A stretch of DNA of 64,000 nt, taken from Lantana camara (lineage: Eukaryota > Streptophyta > Magnoliopsida > Lamiales > Verbenaceae). Position numbers and translations under genes: made by a program. Location of the stretch: NCBI GenBank assembly GCA_037501455.1, contig CM074865.1:33152501-33216500 (forward strand), read 5' to 3'. Numbering within the stretch: position 1 is the stretch's first letter; each line of letters opens with the position of its first letter. Below, piece after piece: positions 45,975 through 57,243 of this stretch. A model generated the notes under the pieces. The model searched no databases, had not been told where the DNA came from, and worked only from the letters and a program-made list of their open reading frames with translations.

Positions 45975-47901
45975 TGTTGGAAAACGGAATCAGAAAAGCA
46001 GCGGAAATTTAAAATTTTTCCAACAAAAGGATCTTAGGCTCGCAATCGTGTATCCAAATTCGTAGGGATTAGAAACTTACTTTCTTAATTATCTTTCTTG
46101 AAGCGTTTCAAGCCACCTAAGAACGCTCTTCTCGCGGCTTGATCCCCTCTCGAATCTTCAAACTTCTAACTTGAAGCTCTCTAGAGATAGTCCACCAACT
46201 TGACTACAATCTAACTAGTAAGGATGCTAGTTCTCTAGTTAGTGTTTAGGCTTAACCTAGGGTTTCGTTTATCTTGGAGAAAGGATGGTGTTCAACACAT
46301 GAACCAAAAGAATTGCCAATTAACTCTAAGAGGAGCTTGAGCTCCCCTATTTATAAGAAGGGAGTGGCCGAAAATCCTAGTCCTTATGGGCCAGGGTTTT
46401 GGTCTCTCTCTCCTATTACTTGATCATCAAGTATTTTCCAACTTTGACTTTGAATTCTAATTCAAATCAACTTTTAAGAGAGCTAAAATATCCAAACTAG
46501 TTTTGGATAATTTTATACTTTACTTATTTAAAATAAATAACTTATTTTTATCTAATTAATTAATTCGTAATTAATTAACTAGACTATTTTTCTCCAAAAT
46601 AAGACTTTCTTTTTAATTCAAAATTAAACCAAAGTCTATTAAATAATTAACAAATTAATTATTTAATATATATAAAATATATATATATTCACGTGAGACA
46701 CGTGTCATAATGACACGTGTCACTCACGTGACCCACACGTGTGGTTTCACACGTGTAGAACCCTCTCGGCCCGATTAACTCGATTAATCATTTTAAAGTC
46801 TCAACTCATGTAACCAAGTTGTTGTGTGTGACCCTCTAGGTTCTCAATTCAATTAGCAGTGACCCTAATTAATTAATTCACTAATTAATTAATCAGTTCA
46901 CAGATTAAACGACCATGTCTAGCAACAGGTGTTTAACCCCTAGCTGAATTGGAATGTTCGGATTCGACAGAACCTTTAAGTCATTGATTCATGTGAGATA
47001 CAAGCCTCCTACTTACTATCTCTCAACCTAGATCTAGGGTAAGGGAATAATCAGAACCCTAATAATCCGGTTTTAAAGCTAAGTGCATTTCAAATCCATT
47101 TGATCTCAATCCAAGAAACCCTTTTCTTCATGTCTTGATCTACTGCCTTGGCCAAGGACTCCATATGGCATATGAATGACTTACACAATAAGAGATCACC
47201 TTGCAAATGCAAGTGTAGGTCCTTTCTTGATTCTCATTCACTTTCATGAATCACTTGTGCAGCCCCAGCATAAGCCTTGAATCAGTTGTCTAAGGCGACA
47301 CCCTTTAAAGCTTATACCTAAGACTACAGAGTTAACTCATAAAGTGACAAGGAACCTCAAGTCTAAGGATCAATTAATCACATCAATGACTCGTGAGATA
47401 TTTCCTAATCTGGAAGTTTCTATTTCCTGAAATAGAAACTTCCTTTCCCATTTAGGAATGTTCTCACACGGGGCACCTCAGTGAACTTACTATTGAAGTA
47501 AGCACCCTCATGTATCACGCACGTATCAACTATACACTTTGCACCTCCATGAAACAAGGTGGTCCTTCTTGAGGGCGTGATCCCATAAGCAAGCCTCAGA
47601 GGAGTCAGGTTGACACTCCCACTGTCTATAGGACTCATCGGCTTGGAGTATTTTACTAATCATGACTTATGTGATATAGGGCTCGTTTCATGAACCATTT
47701 CACCTAAATGGTAGAGTCCTAAAGTCATCAGGATTAGGGGAGTTCTCATACATAAACAGATAAAGTAAACGCATACCAAACAAGAGCATATAAAGAAGTG
47801 TTGCCACAATTCGTTATTTCATTCAAAGATTATCTGTGATTACAATAAGGAAAAGCACAAAGCGGATATACAATCGGCTTTCTAGGGCACTATTCCTAAC
47901 A
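45975..47901 (-). repeat. Copia 3' LTR (1927 bp)
   Basis: TGTTGGAAAAC to ATTCCTAACA. Full-length, apart from a loss of about 20 bp near 46152 relative to the other LTR. Confidence 0.92.
46690..46755. promoter_or_regulatory. Six CACGTG boxes in copia 3' LTR
   Basis: CACGTG at 46690, 46699, 46714, 46725, 46736 and 46750, several within GACACGTGTC palindromes. The other LTR keeps about three (54938-54995). G-box/ABRE-like; function is inferred only. Confidence 0.55.
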
Positions 47902-47916
47902 ATCTCCCACTTGCCC
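47902..47916 (-). other. Copia polypurine tract
   Basis: The minus strand reads GGCAAGTGGGAGAT next to the 3' LTR start TGTTAGG, the usual copia arrangement. Confidence 0.75.
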
Positions 47917-47977
47917 GTCAAAACCATTCTAAAGCTATTCTAAGTCCCATCTTCTGAAGATGACCTTGGAAAGCTTC

Positions 47978-48415
47978 TCAATTAAGGGGTTTAGTAAGTG
48001 GATCTGCCACGTTCTCTGCTGATGTGACCCTCTCAATTTGCACATCTACTCTTTTGACAATATCACGGATTAGGTGATACTTCCTCATAATGTGCTTGGT
48101 CCGTTGGTGAGATCTTGGTTCTCTTGCTTGAGCAACCGCCCCAGTGTTGTCACAAAACACAGTAATGGGGTCTTTCATGCTAGGAACAACATTCAACTCT
48201 TGAATGAAGTTTCTAATCCAAACACCTTCCTTAGCTGCATCATTTGCAGCTAAGTATTCGGTCTCAGTGGTCGAATCTGCAGTGGTAGTTTGCTTGGAAC
48301 TCTTCCAACTCACTGCGGACACCTTCCTTAGCTGCATCATTTGCAGCTAAGTATTCGGTCTCAGTGGTCGAATCTGCAGTGGTAGTTTGCTTGGAACTCT
48401 TCCAACTCACTGCTC
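47978..48415 (-). pseudogene. Copia RNase H, with 97-bp tandem duplication
   Basis: 47978-48340 reads the C-terminal RNase H: VSWKSSKQTTTADSTTETEYLAANDAAKEGVW, VFCDNTGAVAQA, RTKHIMRKYHLIRD, ENVADPLTKPL. Units 48222-48318 and 48319-48415 are direct repeats of 97 bp. As 97 is not a multiple of three, the duplication shifts the frame between RT and this domain. Confidence 0.88.
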
Positions 48416-49604
48416 AGCCGTTTAGGTAGAAAATGTATCCTGACATTGACTTAAAATCATCTAAGTCTGATGCAAAGCTTGCATCGCAGTATCCTTCGAC
48501 AGTAAGATCTTTCTGACCTCCGTAAACTAAGAATAAATCTTTAGTACTTTTCAAGTACTTAAGAATATTCTTCACGGCAGCCCGATGACCATCTCCAGGG
48601 TCAGATTGGAAACGACTTGTTACACTAAGTGCATAAGCCACATCCGATCGAGTACATAACATTGCATACATTATGCTACCTATTGCTGATGCATAAGGTT
48701 TATGAGTCATTCTTCCCTTCTCAAGGTTAGTCTTAGGACACATCTTCTTTGAAAGACATGTTCCTACACTCATAGGAAGGTTCTTAACCTTTGCTGACTC
48801 CATATTGAATCTCTTCAATGCTTTGTCAATGTACATCGACTGTGATAGTCCTATTGACCTTCTAGATCTATCTCGATAGATTTTAATTCCAAGGATATAG
48901 GACGCATCACCAAGATCTTTCATCTCAAAATGGTTCGATAACCATAACTTAGTCACTTTCATGTCATCCTTCGAATTCCCAACAAGAAGGATGTCATCTA
49001 CATAAAGTACTAAGAATTGCACTGAGGTCTCCAATTCCTTTCTATACACACATGATTCATTCGAAATTTGAATGAAGCCAAACGCTTTGACTGATTCATC
49101 AAATCGAATGTTCCAATTCCTAGAAGCCTGTTTCAATCCACAGATTGATCTTAGGAGTTTGCAAACCTTTTGCTCACTCCCACTGAATGTGAAACCTATG
49201 GGTTGCTCCATATAAATGTCTTTATCAATGTCACCGTTGAGAAAGGCAGTTTTCACATCCATTTGCCATATCTCGTAGTCATAATACGCAGCAATGGCAA
49301 GCATGATCCGAATAGACTTTTGCATTGCAACTGGCGAAAAGGTTTCATCAAAGTCCACGCCGGGTCTTTGAGTGAATCCTTTTGCAACCAGTCTTGCTTT
49401 GTAGGCTGTAATGCTTCCATCAACTCCAAGCTTTCTCTTAAAGATCCATTTGCAACCTATGGGTTTGACCCCATCAGGCAAACCTACCAAGGTCCAAACT
49501 TGGTTGGAGTTCATGGAGTCCATTTCAGATTTCATGGCTTCTATCCACTGTTCAGAGTCAGAATCTGAAAGTGCCTCCTCATATGTTAAAGGATCACTAT
49601 CTTT
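48414..49604 (-). pseudogene. Copia reverse transcriptase
   Basis: The 373-codon open frame (48414-49535) carries all RT signatures: GCKWIFKRKLG, ARLVAKGFTQ, WQMDVKTAFLNG with the first Asp, YMEQPIGF, CGLKQASRNW, the active site YVDDILLVGN, and LGIKIYRDR. It continues to the RNase H start (GYCDASFASD, MSGYIFYLNG), where the 97-bp duplication breaks it. The core looks intact. A TAA near 49605 separates it from the integrase C-terminus. Confidence 0.92.
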
Positions 49605-50950
49605 TTAAGAGATTTCATGGAAGAATCCATACCATCTCTCTGGTTGTCTAGGAGTGCGTTCAGAATGCCTTAGAGGAGGATTTGCGTGTGTATCAAAATT
49701 CGTGATTGGTTGCGGTTGGCCAGAAGGGGACGTTTCTTCAGTGGGTGGTGTGGGATCACTTTGTACTCCTTCTAATTCGATGATCTTGCCTTTCTTTTCT
49801 TTAAGGAACGGTTCCTCCAGAAAAGTGGCATTTCTGGAAACAAACACCTTTTGCTCAGATTGATCATAGAAGTAGTATCCTATGGATTCCTTAGGATAAC
49901 CTACAAAGTAGCATAAGTTAGAACGAGATTCTAACTTATCTCCCACTGTCCTCTTCACGTAAGCAGGACAACCCCAAATCCTTAAGTAAGAATAACTAGG
50001 ATTTTACCATGCCACATTTCAAAGGGCGTTTTAGGGACTGGCTTAGAGGGAACTAGATTCAAAATCTTTGCTGCACTTTCTAGGGCATAACCCCAGAAAG
50101 AAGGTGGTAAGTCAGTGAAACTCATCATGGAACGAACCATATCAAGTAGAGTTTGATTTCTTCTCTCAAAAACTCCATTAAGCTGAGGAGTTCCCGGAGG
50201 AGTCCACAGAGAGATAATCCCATTATCTTTGAGATGATTAAGGAGTTATTCACTAAGATACTCGCCTCCTTGATCAGATCGAAGTGCTTTGATCTCATGA
50301 CCAGTTTGGTTCTCAACCTCCTTTTGAAATTCTAAGAATTTCTCAAAAGCTTCAGATTTATACTTCATTAAGTATACATAACCATACCGACTAAAGTCAT
50401 CAGTAAAGGTTATGAAATACTGATGATTGTTTCTAGTGCTTACACTAAGCGATCCACAAACATCAGAATGGATCAAATCCAAAACCTTAGTGGCACGTTC
50501 CACAGTTCCTTTAAAAGGGACTTTGAACATTTTTCCTTTGAGACGGGATTCGCAAGAAGTCAACTCTTTGAGATCATTTTCAGAGAATGATCCTAAAGTG
50601 TTTATCTTGCTAATTCTGTTCTTGGAAATGTGTCCTAATCTAGCGTGCCATAAGGGAGCTGAAACTTTGTCATCTCTCTTACGTTTAGTTTCTCGTTGTA
50701 TATTCATAATATTGATATTCTGAGTTAGATAAAGTCCATTACTTAGAGTACCGATGTGAACGGAAGAGTTGTTCCGTTTGATAAAGTATTTACCATTCTT
50801 AATATAAGTTTCATAACCTTCACAATCTAAAATTGGAACTAAGATTATATTACGAATAATGCTCGGTACATAAAGGACTTTATTTAAGACTAACTCAAAA
50901 CTACCTAAATCTAATCTAATTGTGCCTAAAGCTCGGGCTTCAACGTTTGA
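49605..50950 (-). pseudogene. Copia integrase (stop and frameshift)
   Basis: HHCC region: LWHARLGHISKN, then CESRLKGKM, where the second Cys of CxxC is Arg. Core: LIHSDVCGSL (first Asp), FTDDFSRYGYVYL, ALRSDQGGEYLSE (second Asp). TAA at 50243-50245 interrupts just after it. Beyond it the Glu segment (NGVFERRNQT) is readable near 50150-50200. A frameshift near 49985-49995 precedes the C-terminal part 49605-49958 (VGYPKESIGYYFYDQ). Confidence 0.88.
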
Positions 50951-51202
50951 GCCATCGCCGATCTTCAAGACACATTCTCCTTCTTTGAGTTGTTGGACTT
51001 CACTTAGTATCTGTACATCATTACAGATATGAGTTCCACAACCGGTATCAAGTACCCAAGAACTAGAATTAATAGAAAGATTTATTTCAACGAGAAACAT
51101 ACCTTTCTTTAGAGTAGCCTTGTACTCCGGGCAGTTTCTCCTCCAATGTCCCGCTTTGCCACAATGGAAGCAAACATCCACTTTCTGATCACGCTTCTTC
51201 TT
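50951..51202 (-). pseudogene. Copia nucleocapsid knuckle and protease
   Basis: CFHCGKAGHWRRNC (CX2CX4HX4C) at about 51130-51175 is followed by the protease active site WVLDTGCGTHICND near 51035-51065, the standard copia spacing. A stop near 51200 cuts it off from gag. It shares an open frame with the integrase start. Confidence 0.88.
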
Positions 51203-51916
51203 TTAGGCCTTCCCCTTCGAAACGCCACCAGTGGGCCTAAGGGGTTTCTTCTTCTTCTTTTGGGCTTTCTTGCCCTTACCTTTAGAAGGCCCAGAAGAGA
51301 AAGATGGAGCATTCACCATAAAAACCTTATTGTCCTTCTTGATCGTGCTTTCAGCAATCACAAGCTGACTAATCAGCTCAGCTACAGTAGTACCAGCATG
51401 ATTCATATTAAAGTTAAGGACAAAAGGGTTGAATGATGGTGGGAGCGAGGCTAGCAACAAGTCCACTGAAAGCTCATCTTTCAGTGGCATGTCCATGGAA
51501 GCAAGTTTCTCAGTAAGGGCGAGAAACTTGAGTCCATACTCATGGACACGAGAACCTTCCCTCATTCTCAAGTGGAACAATTCCTTTGAAGTGTTATACC
51601 TTGTTACACGTTCATGAGGGCGGTAAAGTTGCTCTAAGTGGTCGTAAATCTCCCAAGCAAATTCCATGGCCTCATGTTGCCTTTGCAAGTCCGGAGACAT
51701 GTTAGCCAACATAAGGCAACGGGCTTGGAGATTATCATCCTTCCACTTCGCGTCCCGCTCGGCCCGAGTGGGAGCCTAGTCCCTCCCTTCGAAGAGAACA
51801 TAAGTTCTCTTCTCAGAATCTAAAATGATTTTCAGATTCCTCAGCGAATCAGAATAGTTGGGACCAGTCAACTTGTTTGATTCGATGATCGATACAAGAG
51901 GGTTTTTGGTTGCCAT
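51203..51916 (-). pseudogene. Copia gag
   Basis: The ATG at 51914-51916 opens MATKNPLVSII with the family-typical KLTGPNYSDSLRNLKIIL. A TAG near 51776 interrupts it. The long open part (51712-51203) has the gag core: AWEIYDHLEQLY, RYNTSKELFHLRMREGSRVHEY, LPPSFNPFVLNFNM, then a Lys-rich tail. Confidence 0.85.
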
Positions 51917-52122
51917 TTCAAAACACGTAGAGAATCACAGAATCTACGACCTAAATGGTAAAACAGAGAACTAGTGAGCATGCTGAATTATAACGATATA
52001 CAAAAGATAAGGTCTTTAATCTAATGTAGCTCCCACTGTTTTTCAAAGATCTTCAATTCCCAAAGATCTAAGAGGAACACGTTTCCCAATGGGTACTAAG
52101 ATCCTAACCATTTTACCTCGAA

Positions 52123-52442
52123 CCCACGGCTCGCGGACACTCTAAGTAAAACCCTAGGTAGGTACAACTTACCAATTCTAACACCTTTAGAACTCTTAGT
52201 AATTGTTTTTGCATCACCTATCTTTCAATATGGACCCACGACTCGTGCGACATCCATATTTACTTAGGCGTTAAGCTCGACCCATCAATCATAAGATCAT
52301 GATCAAAATTTAGTTCAAACGACCCACGACTCGCGGACATCGCCCTTGCCAAAATTGATCACGAAATATTGATCATTTAAAATGATCAATTAGGTAACTA
52401 AGAACTAATAAGCTCCACTAGCTATCCCACGACTCCCGGACA
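52123..52442 (-). repeat. Four spaced copies of an 18-bp motif in the copia leader
   Basis: Plus-strand copies start at 52123, 52235, 52323 and 52426, spaced 112, 88 and 103 bases, with one to three mismatches each. The sequence between copies is not repeated. Confidence 0.8.
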
Positions 52443-53578
52443 ATAACTAGCTTCACTTATTAAACTTAAAACCTATTGATGGAATGCTAGGAATTTAATT
52501 CAAAATTTGCATCTCGAATTAAACACCTATTTGTTCGAAATTAGCTTAATATTTAATGGGAATTTTCGAATCAACCGGAGAGTTTTCCGGTTCGACCTCA
52601 CCAACATATATGTTATCAAATTTTATTAGTCTTGATTAATGCAAGTACAGCTTAAATGCATTTCAAACAAGCACATAAACAGATAACATGTCCTAGCATG
52701 ATACTAACATGTAATGATCATGGGTTCTACCTATCTTATGTGTGATATGTGGGAGCCAGTCCACAATCACAAGTTCTAACATACATGCCACATAAACAGT
52801 TTAAATCACATAAGGGAAAGCGGTAACAAAATACGAGCCCTATCTCTATTACATTTTCACAATTGAGATTCCCCTCCCTAACATTTTGAGGGGTCTTCAC
52901 TTATGGCCTCCTTGTTACTTGAATGTGGCCCTTCTTACTCCATGGGTGCATTGTCTCCAAAATGAAAATAAAACCTCACCACCTATCTCTACTCTCAAAT
53001 TAAAAGAAAAAGACATAAAGTAATAAGGCTCAATCTTCATATTGGTCTTAGACAATTACACGGGGCATACCCCAGCCTCAAAACAGTAATATGGAAAGCC
53101 ACATAATAAATCACATAACAGTACGCACATAACTGAGGCCCCAACCTCAATTGAAAAACGCAACTATAGGGCTCCAACCCCAATTTAAACCATCCATCTG
53201 CATAAATTGAAACCATACATAAGTCTAAACCCATGATCACCTAACATGCATAAATTGCAAGAATTTAAATTTAACCAATAAATTAAAATTCTCGCTTTAA
53301 GCTCCAATAGTTTAAAACACGACTTAGATGCAATTCTTGTTCAAGAGCTTTTCAATGAAACCCGAAAAACAATGAACTAATAAAATTCCAATTAATTTCT
53401 GAAAATTAATAATTTTATTCTCTCAATATTTTCATAAAATAAAGTTTGTAATTTTTCCAAAATTTAAATCGCTTAAATTTTCAAAATCCCAATTTAAACA
53501 ATTATTTCAAAAATAATTCAAATTTAATAAAACAAAAATTTTTCAGGAAAAATTGAATCGGGATTGGATTTGACTAAA

Positions 53579-53937
53579 CACGAAAATCAAGATCGCGAAA
53601 CGAGGGCCAGGCTTCGCCCGCACGCCAGCCCAGGCGGACCGCACGCATCGGGCGCGAGTGCGCGCGCACCGCGTAGCGCACGCCAGCAGCAAGGCTGCCG
53701 GCACACGCAGGCTTCGCCTAGGCGGGGAGGTAGGCGGGCGACGGGAGGCTCCCGCACGGTTGCGGGAGGAGCAGGCGGGCGAGCCTAGGAGCTGGCGGGC
53801 AGGCCTCCCGCGCGGTTGCGGGAGGGACGGGCCGGCAGTCCCGCGCGGCTCCGGGACTGCTGTGCGGGACGGCGCGGGCCTGGGCGTGCGACGCCCTAGC
53901 ACGCCTAGGCTCGTGTTTTCGTAACGCGATTTTCGTG
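53579..53937. repeat. GC-rich island with imperfect inverted-repeat edges in the copia leader
   Basis: 53605-53909 is strongly G+C-rich in an A+T-rich leader. Its edges, 53579-53604 and 53910-53937, are imperfect inverted repeats of each other (CACGAAAATC... and ...GATTTTCGTG). Inside, CGGTTGCGGGAGG recurs and GGGAG/CTCCC palindromes abound. Antisense and sense frames are low-complexity Arg/Pro/Ala/Gly. Confidence 0.7.
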
Positions 53938-54183
53938 TTTCGTGTTTCAGTTGAAAATCAACAACAATCCAAATTTTAAAAAATACGATTTAAAAGGATT
54001 TCAATCAAAACGGTTTTCAAAAACACAATTTAAGAAAACAGTTTCAGAAATTCAAGAAAAATTACAGTTTCGTAATTCAGGCTTTCTAAAAGAACTCATG
54101 AATACCTAATTCGCATCTAAGCCTAAGAATTTCTACCAAATTCAGAATAATTGAGACGAATCAAAAACACGATTAACGAGGTG

Positions 54184-54195
54184 GCTCTGATACCA
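54184..54195 (-). other. Copia primer binding site, initiator tRNA-Met
   Basis: The minus strand reads TGGTATCAGAGC exactly, two bases from the LTR. Confidence 0.92.
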
Positions 54196-54197
54196 CT

Positions 54198-55109
54198 TGT
54201 TGGAAAACGGAATCAGAAAAGCAACGAAAATTTAAAATTTTTCCAACAAAAGGATCTTATGCTCGTAATCGTGTATCCAAATTCGTAGGGATTAGAAACT
54301 TACTTTCTTAATTATCTTTCTTGAAGCATTTCAAGCCACCTAAGAACGCTCTTCTCGCGGCTTGATCCCCTCTCCTTGGTAAAGCTTGAATCTTCAAACT
54401 TCTAACTTGAAGCTCTCTAGAGATAGTCCACCAACTTGACTACAATCTAACTAGTAAGGATGCTAGTTCTCTAGTTAGTGTTTAGGCTTAACCTAGGGTT
54501 TCGTTTATCTTGGAGAAAGGATGGTGTTCAACACATGAACCAAAAGAATTGCCAATTAGCTCTAAGAGGAGCTCGAGCTACCCTATTTATAAGAAGGGAG
54601 TGGCCGAAAATCCTAGTCCTTATGGGCCAGGGTTTTGGTCTCTCTCTCCTATTACTTGATCATCAAGTATTTTCCAACTTTGACTTTGAATTCTAATTCA
54701 AATCAACTTTTAAGAGAGCTAAAATATCCAAACTAATTTTGGATAATTTTATACTTTATTTATTTAAAATAAATAAATTATTTTTATCTAATTAATTAAT
54801 TCGTAATTAATTAACTAGATTATTTTTCTCCAAAATAAGACTTTCTTTTTAATTCAAAATTAAACCAAAGTCTATTAAATAATTAACAAATTAATTATTT
54901 AATATATATACAATGTATATATATATATATATATATTCACGTGACACACGTGTCATAATGACACATGCCACTCACGTGACCCACATGTGTGGTTTCACAA
55001 AAGAAGTGTTGCCTCAATTCGTTATTTCATTCAAAGATTGTGTGTGATTACAATAAGGAAAAGCACAAAGCGGATATACAATCGGCTTTCTAAGGCACTA
55101 TTCCTAACA
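54198..55109 (-). repeat. Copia 5' LTR (912 bp, internally deleted)
   Basis: Same ends as the 3' LTR, but about 1.03 kb is missing: the sequence jumps from the equivalent of 46752 to that of 47788 at about 54998-55000. The lost part lies in the first 1.15 kb of the LTR sense strand, so most of U3 is gone. Confidence 0.88.
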
Positions 55110-57087
55110 GTTAACCCCTTTAGGCATGAAAGGAGTAACCCCCGTTACCCCTTCCCCATTTTGCCTCATTTGTGGCTTTTTGTGGCTGATTTTGTGGTAT
55201 TGTTTATTTGCTCGTTTTCTCGTTTCGTTTTCGATTGTATTTAATTTCTCTCACCCCGATTATGACCCGAACATGCTAATGTGTTGTGATATGTTGTGTT
55301 TCGTTAATTATTTTAAGTTCAGGGGCCCGTTTGTTTGGAGTAATTGTGACTTGAATTCATGACCCTTATATGAAACCTTTAACGCTTTCTTGCATCTCTT
55401 GGTCTTTCCATGAACTTTAAGCATATGAACGTTATGTTATGCTATAATATGATACGCTATACGTTGTTTGATATGATATGAGTTTAATTCTTAAATTCTT
55501 TATGTGATGTTTAGTTATTTGCCCCGATATGCCTAAATATGAATTTATATGACATGCATTGCATCCACTTGCATTTGTATACGTCGCTCTGCTTCTAATT
55601 GATTCATGATCGAGTCTAAGTCTTCAGTATGTGTTTATTTGTTCCAAATTTGAGTTCGAGAGGTGTCGGATCCGCCATTTAGCCTCTTCTTGACAACGCT
55701 CATCCGTGAGCACTTTTGGTATAAGGTGAGGTTTAGGTTTGTTTTCTTTTAGTTAATACGACCTACGACCCTATATGCTCGTTTTCAAGCCCACATGTGA
55801 CTATACTATTATATTTATATAATAGATACGTGCTTATAAGATACGTTTATGACTTTGTCATGCAATTAAATGTTTTGAATTATATGTACGAGCATATGTG
55901 AGCTTGAAAATGTTTTGCAATAAGGCTATGCTCCAAACCGTGTGTCTTCGTGAAAGCTATGCTCTTCTTCAACATGATATGATTCAGGATGACACGGAGA
56001 GGTACATTAAAAGCATATTTCGAGTTGCAAGGTAAGGTATGCTAAGGTATGTTACGTTATGATATGATATGTAGCGAGTTATGGTATGATATGCTCTGTC
56101 CTGATTTGTTGGGTCCCGAAGACGTGGGTAAGGATGCTCGAGGCGGTGTTGGGTCGTCGGGTTAAGCCTGTGCACAATCTCCATTTGAAGCACCTACGTA
56201 CGACTCTCGGAGGTTGAGGAGGTGTGGTGCTTTGAGCCCTAGGTGAATAACCGGGAAAGGTACGATGCGGACTAGCTATCCCGCGTATGTAGAGTTGCAC
56301 AATGTGGGCCCGTACCCTACGTGTAGACTTCAACGAAGGAGGATGGATACGGGATTTGGTTAATGTATATGTTATATGATTATTTCGGTTTTTCTTAAAT
56401 ATGATAATGATTTGGAAGTAGGTTGGAGACCCGTACTCGCCGAGTATAAGATTTGTTCTGATATGTTGATTATGAAATAGGATAGGACCTTTCTTTTAAG
56501 CTATATTTGATTATGATATGAATATGTATAAGTTTGATTCGAAAATGGTTTTGGCATGCAAAGCCCTACCCCGGTTCATAGTCTTTTAATTATTATGTGC
56601 TTTGCTCTATACGTATATATGTGTGGGTGTGCGTTAGCCCCCTCACACAGTCGGCGGAATGACCCTCTCCTTTCAACTTTTCAGTTTGCAGGTTTTGGCT
56701 CGTGCTAGGCGGAGTCGTGCGTCGGTCGGGTTCTAGTCACCTAGTTCGAGTTGTTTTCTTTTGCATTCGGTCACACTTTTGTATATAATTTGCATATGTT
56801 AAATGAATTATGTATGTACCTTTAATCCCTCATTTTATATATTTTGGGACAGGCTTCTAGGGATAGTTGAACCCCGTACTTGTTGATTTATATTTCTTAA
56901 ATTTGGTATATATGCTTCCGCTTTGTTATTGTTTTGCGCTCTGGTCCTGTCTTAGCTCTGCCTGGCTTAGCGTGTGTGTGTAGGTCTTCGTTCGCTTAGT
57001 CGTGAGCTCATCTATGGATTTCTATTTCATATGTGGGTTCGGGTCTAGTTGCGGGAGATGTGGTGGCTTGCCGCTCCGAGCGCTACA
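55110..57087 (+). repeat. B 3' LTR, second part
   Basis: Resumes with the GTTAA duplication. Collinear with 11630-12521 and 31902-33071, and ends GAGCGCTACA before the CTTAA duplication. Confidence 0.88.
56638..56712 (+). other. Hairpin module, B 3' LTR
   Basis: CAGTC 56648-56652 faces GAATG 56657-56661, one mismatch in the stem; TTTGCAGG and TAGGCGG are kept. Confidence 0.7.
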
Positions 57088-57092
57088 CTTAA

Positions 57093-57243
57093 AGAGCTGA
57101 AAATAGGGCCACACAGCACACAAAGTCACAGAATTAATCACATACAAGACACGTTAAGCGTCAAGCAAGAGCAAATTAAATAATTAAACACACGGAGTAG
57201 TTAACACGTGGCGCCTGCTTAGACGATCGGAAAAGCAGGGTGT
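57093..57243 (-). repeat. H: X-family LTR start (outer end)
   Basis: The minus strand starts TGACACCCTGC at 57243 and shares the block TGTGTGGCCCTATTTT with X at 58360. It continues across the B and R insertions into 10558-6362. Confidence 0.75.

Larger units (their letters stand above)
51917..54183 (-). other. Copia leader, 2.3 kb, non-coding, with spaced repeats and a GC-rich island
   Basis: No conserved protein is visible. It is AT-rich apart from 53600-53925. A motif CCCACGACTCGCGGACAT recurs four times between 52123 and 52442. Confidence 0.7.
45975..55109 (-). mobile_element. Complete Ty1/copia element (9.1 kb), TSD GTTAA
   Basis: GTTAA lies at 45970-45974 and 55110-55114, and the 5' LTR of B shows the uninterrupted site at about 11629. 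The minus strand runs LTR (54198-55109), PBS, long leader, gag, protease, integrase, RT, RNase H, PPT, LTR (45975-47901). Integrase before RT defines copia. The sequence type resembles Tork/Angela-like plant lineages; I am not sure which. Frameshifts, stops and a 97-bp duplication disable it. Confidence 0.93.
10559..57087 (+). mobile_element. Non-autonomous LTR element B with nested insertions, TSD CTTAA
   Basis: CTTAA flanks both ends (10554-10558 and 57088-57092), and the X LTR near 58378-58400 shows the empty site. The LTR ends read TGTGACA...GCTACA, with one base lost at the 5' copy. The 5' LTR is 10559-12521 plus 31902-33071; the 3' LTR is 44852-45974 plus 55110-57087 (3.10 kb). The internal region without insertions is only about 2 kb: PBS, a short gag with zinc knuckles, and a PPT. 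No protease, RT or integrase is visible, so it must have relied on enzymes of another element. I infer a large-retrotransposon-derivative type. Confidence 0.85.

Noticed and set aside
52123..52442. Satellite or tandem repeat in the copia leader
   Set aside because: Only the 18-bp motif recurs; the roughly 90-110-bp intervals are unrelated and unequal.
53543..53924. Arg/Pro/Ala/Gly-rich frames over the GC island
   Set aside because: Open on both strands in high G+C; no domain; inside a copia leader.
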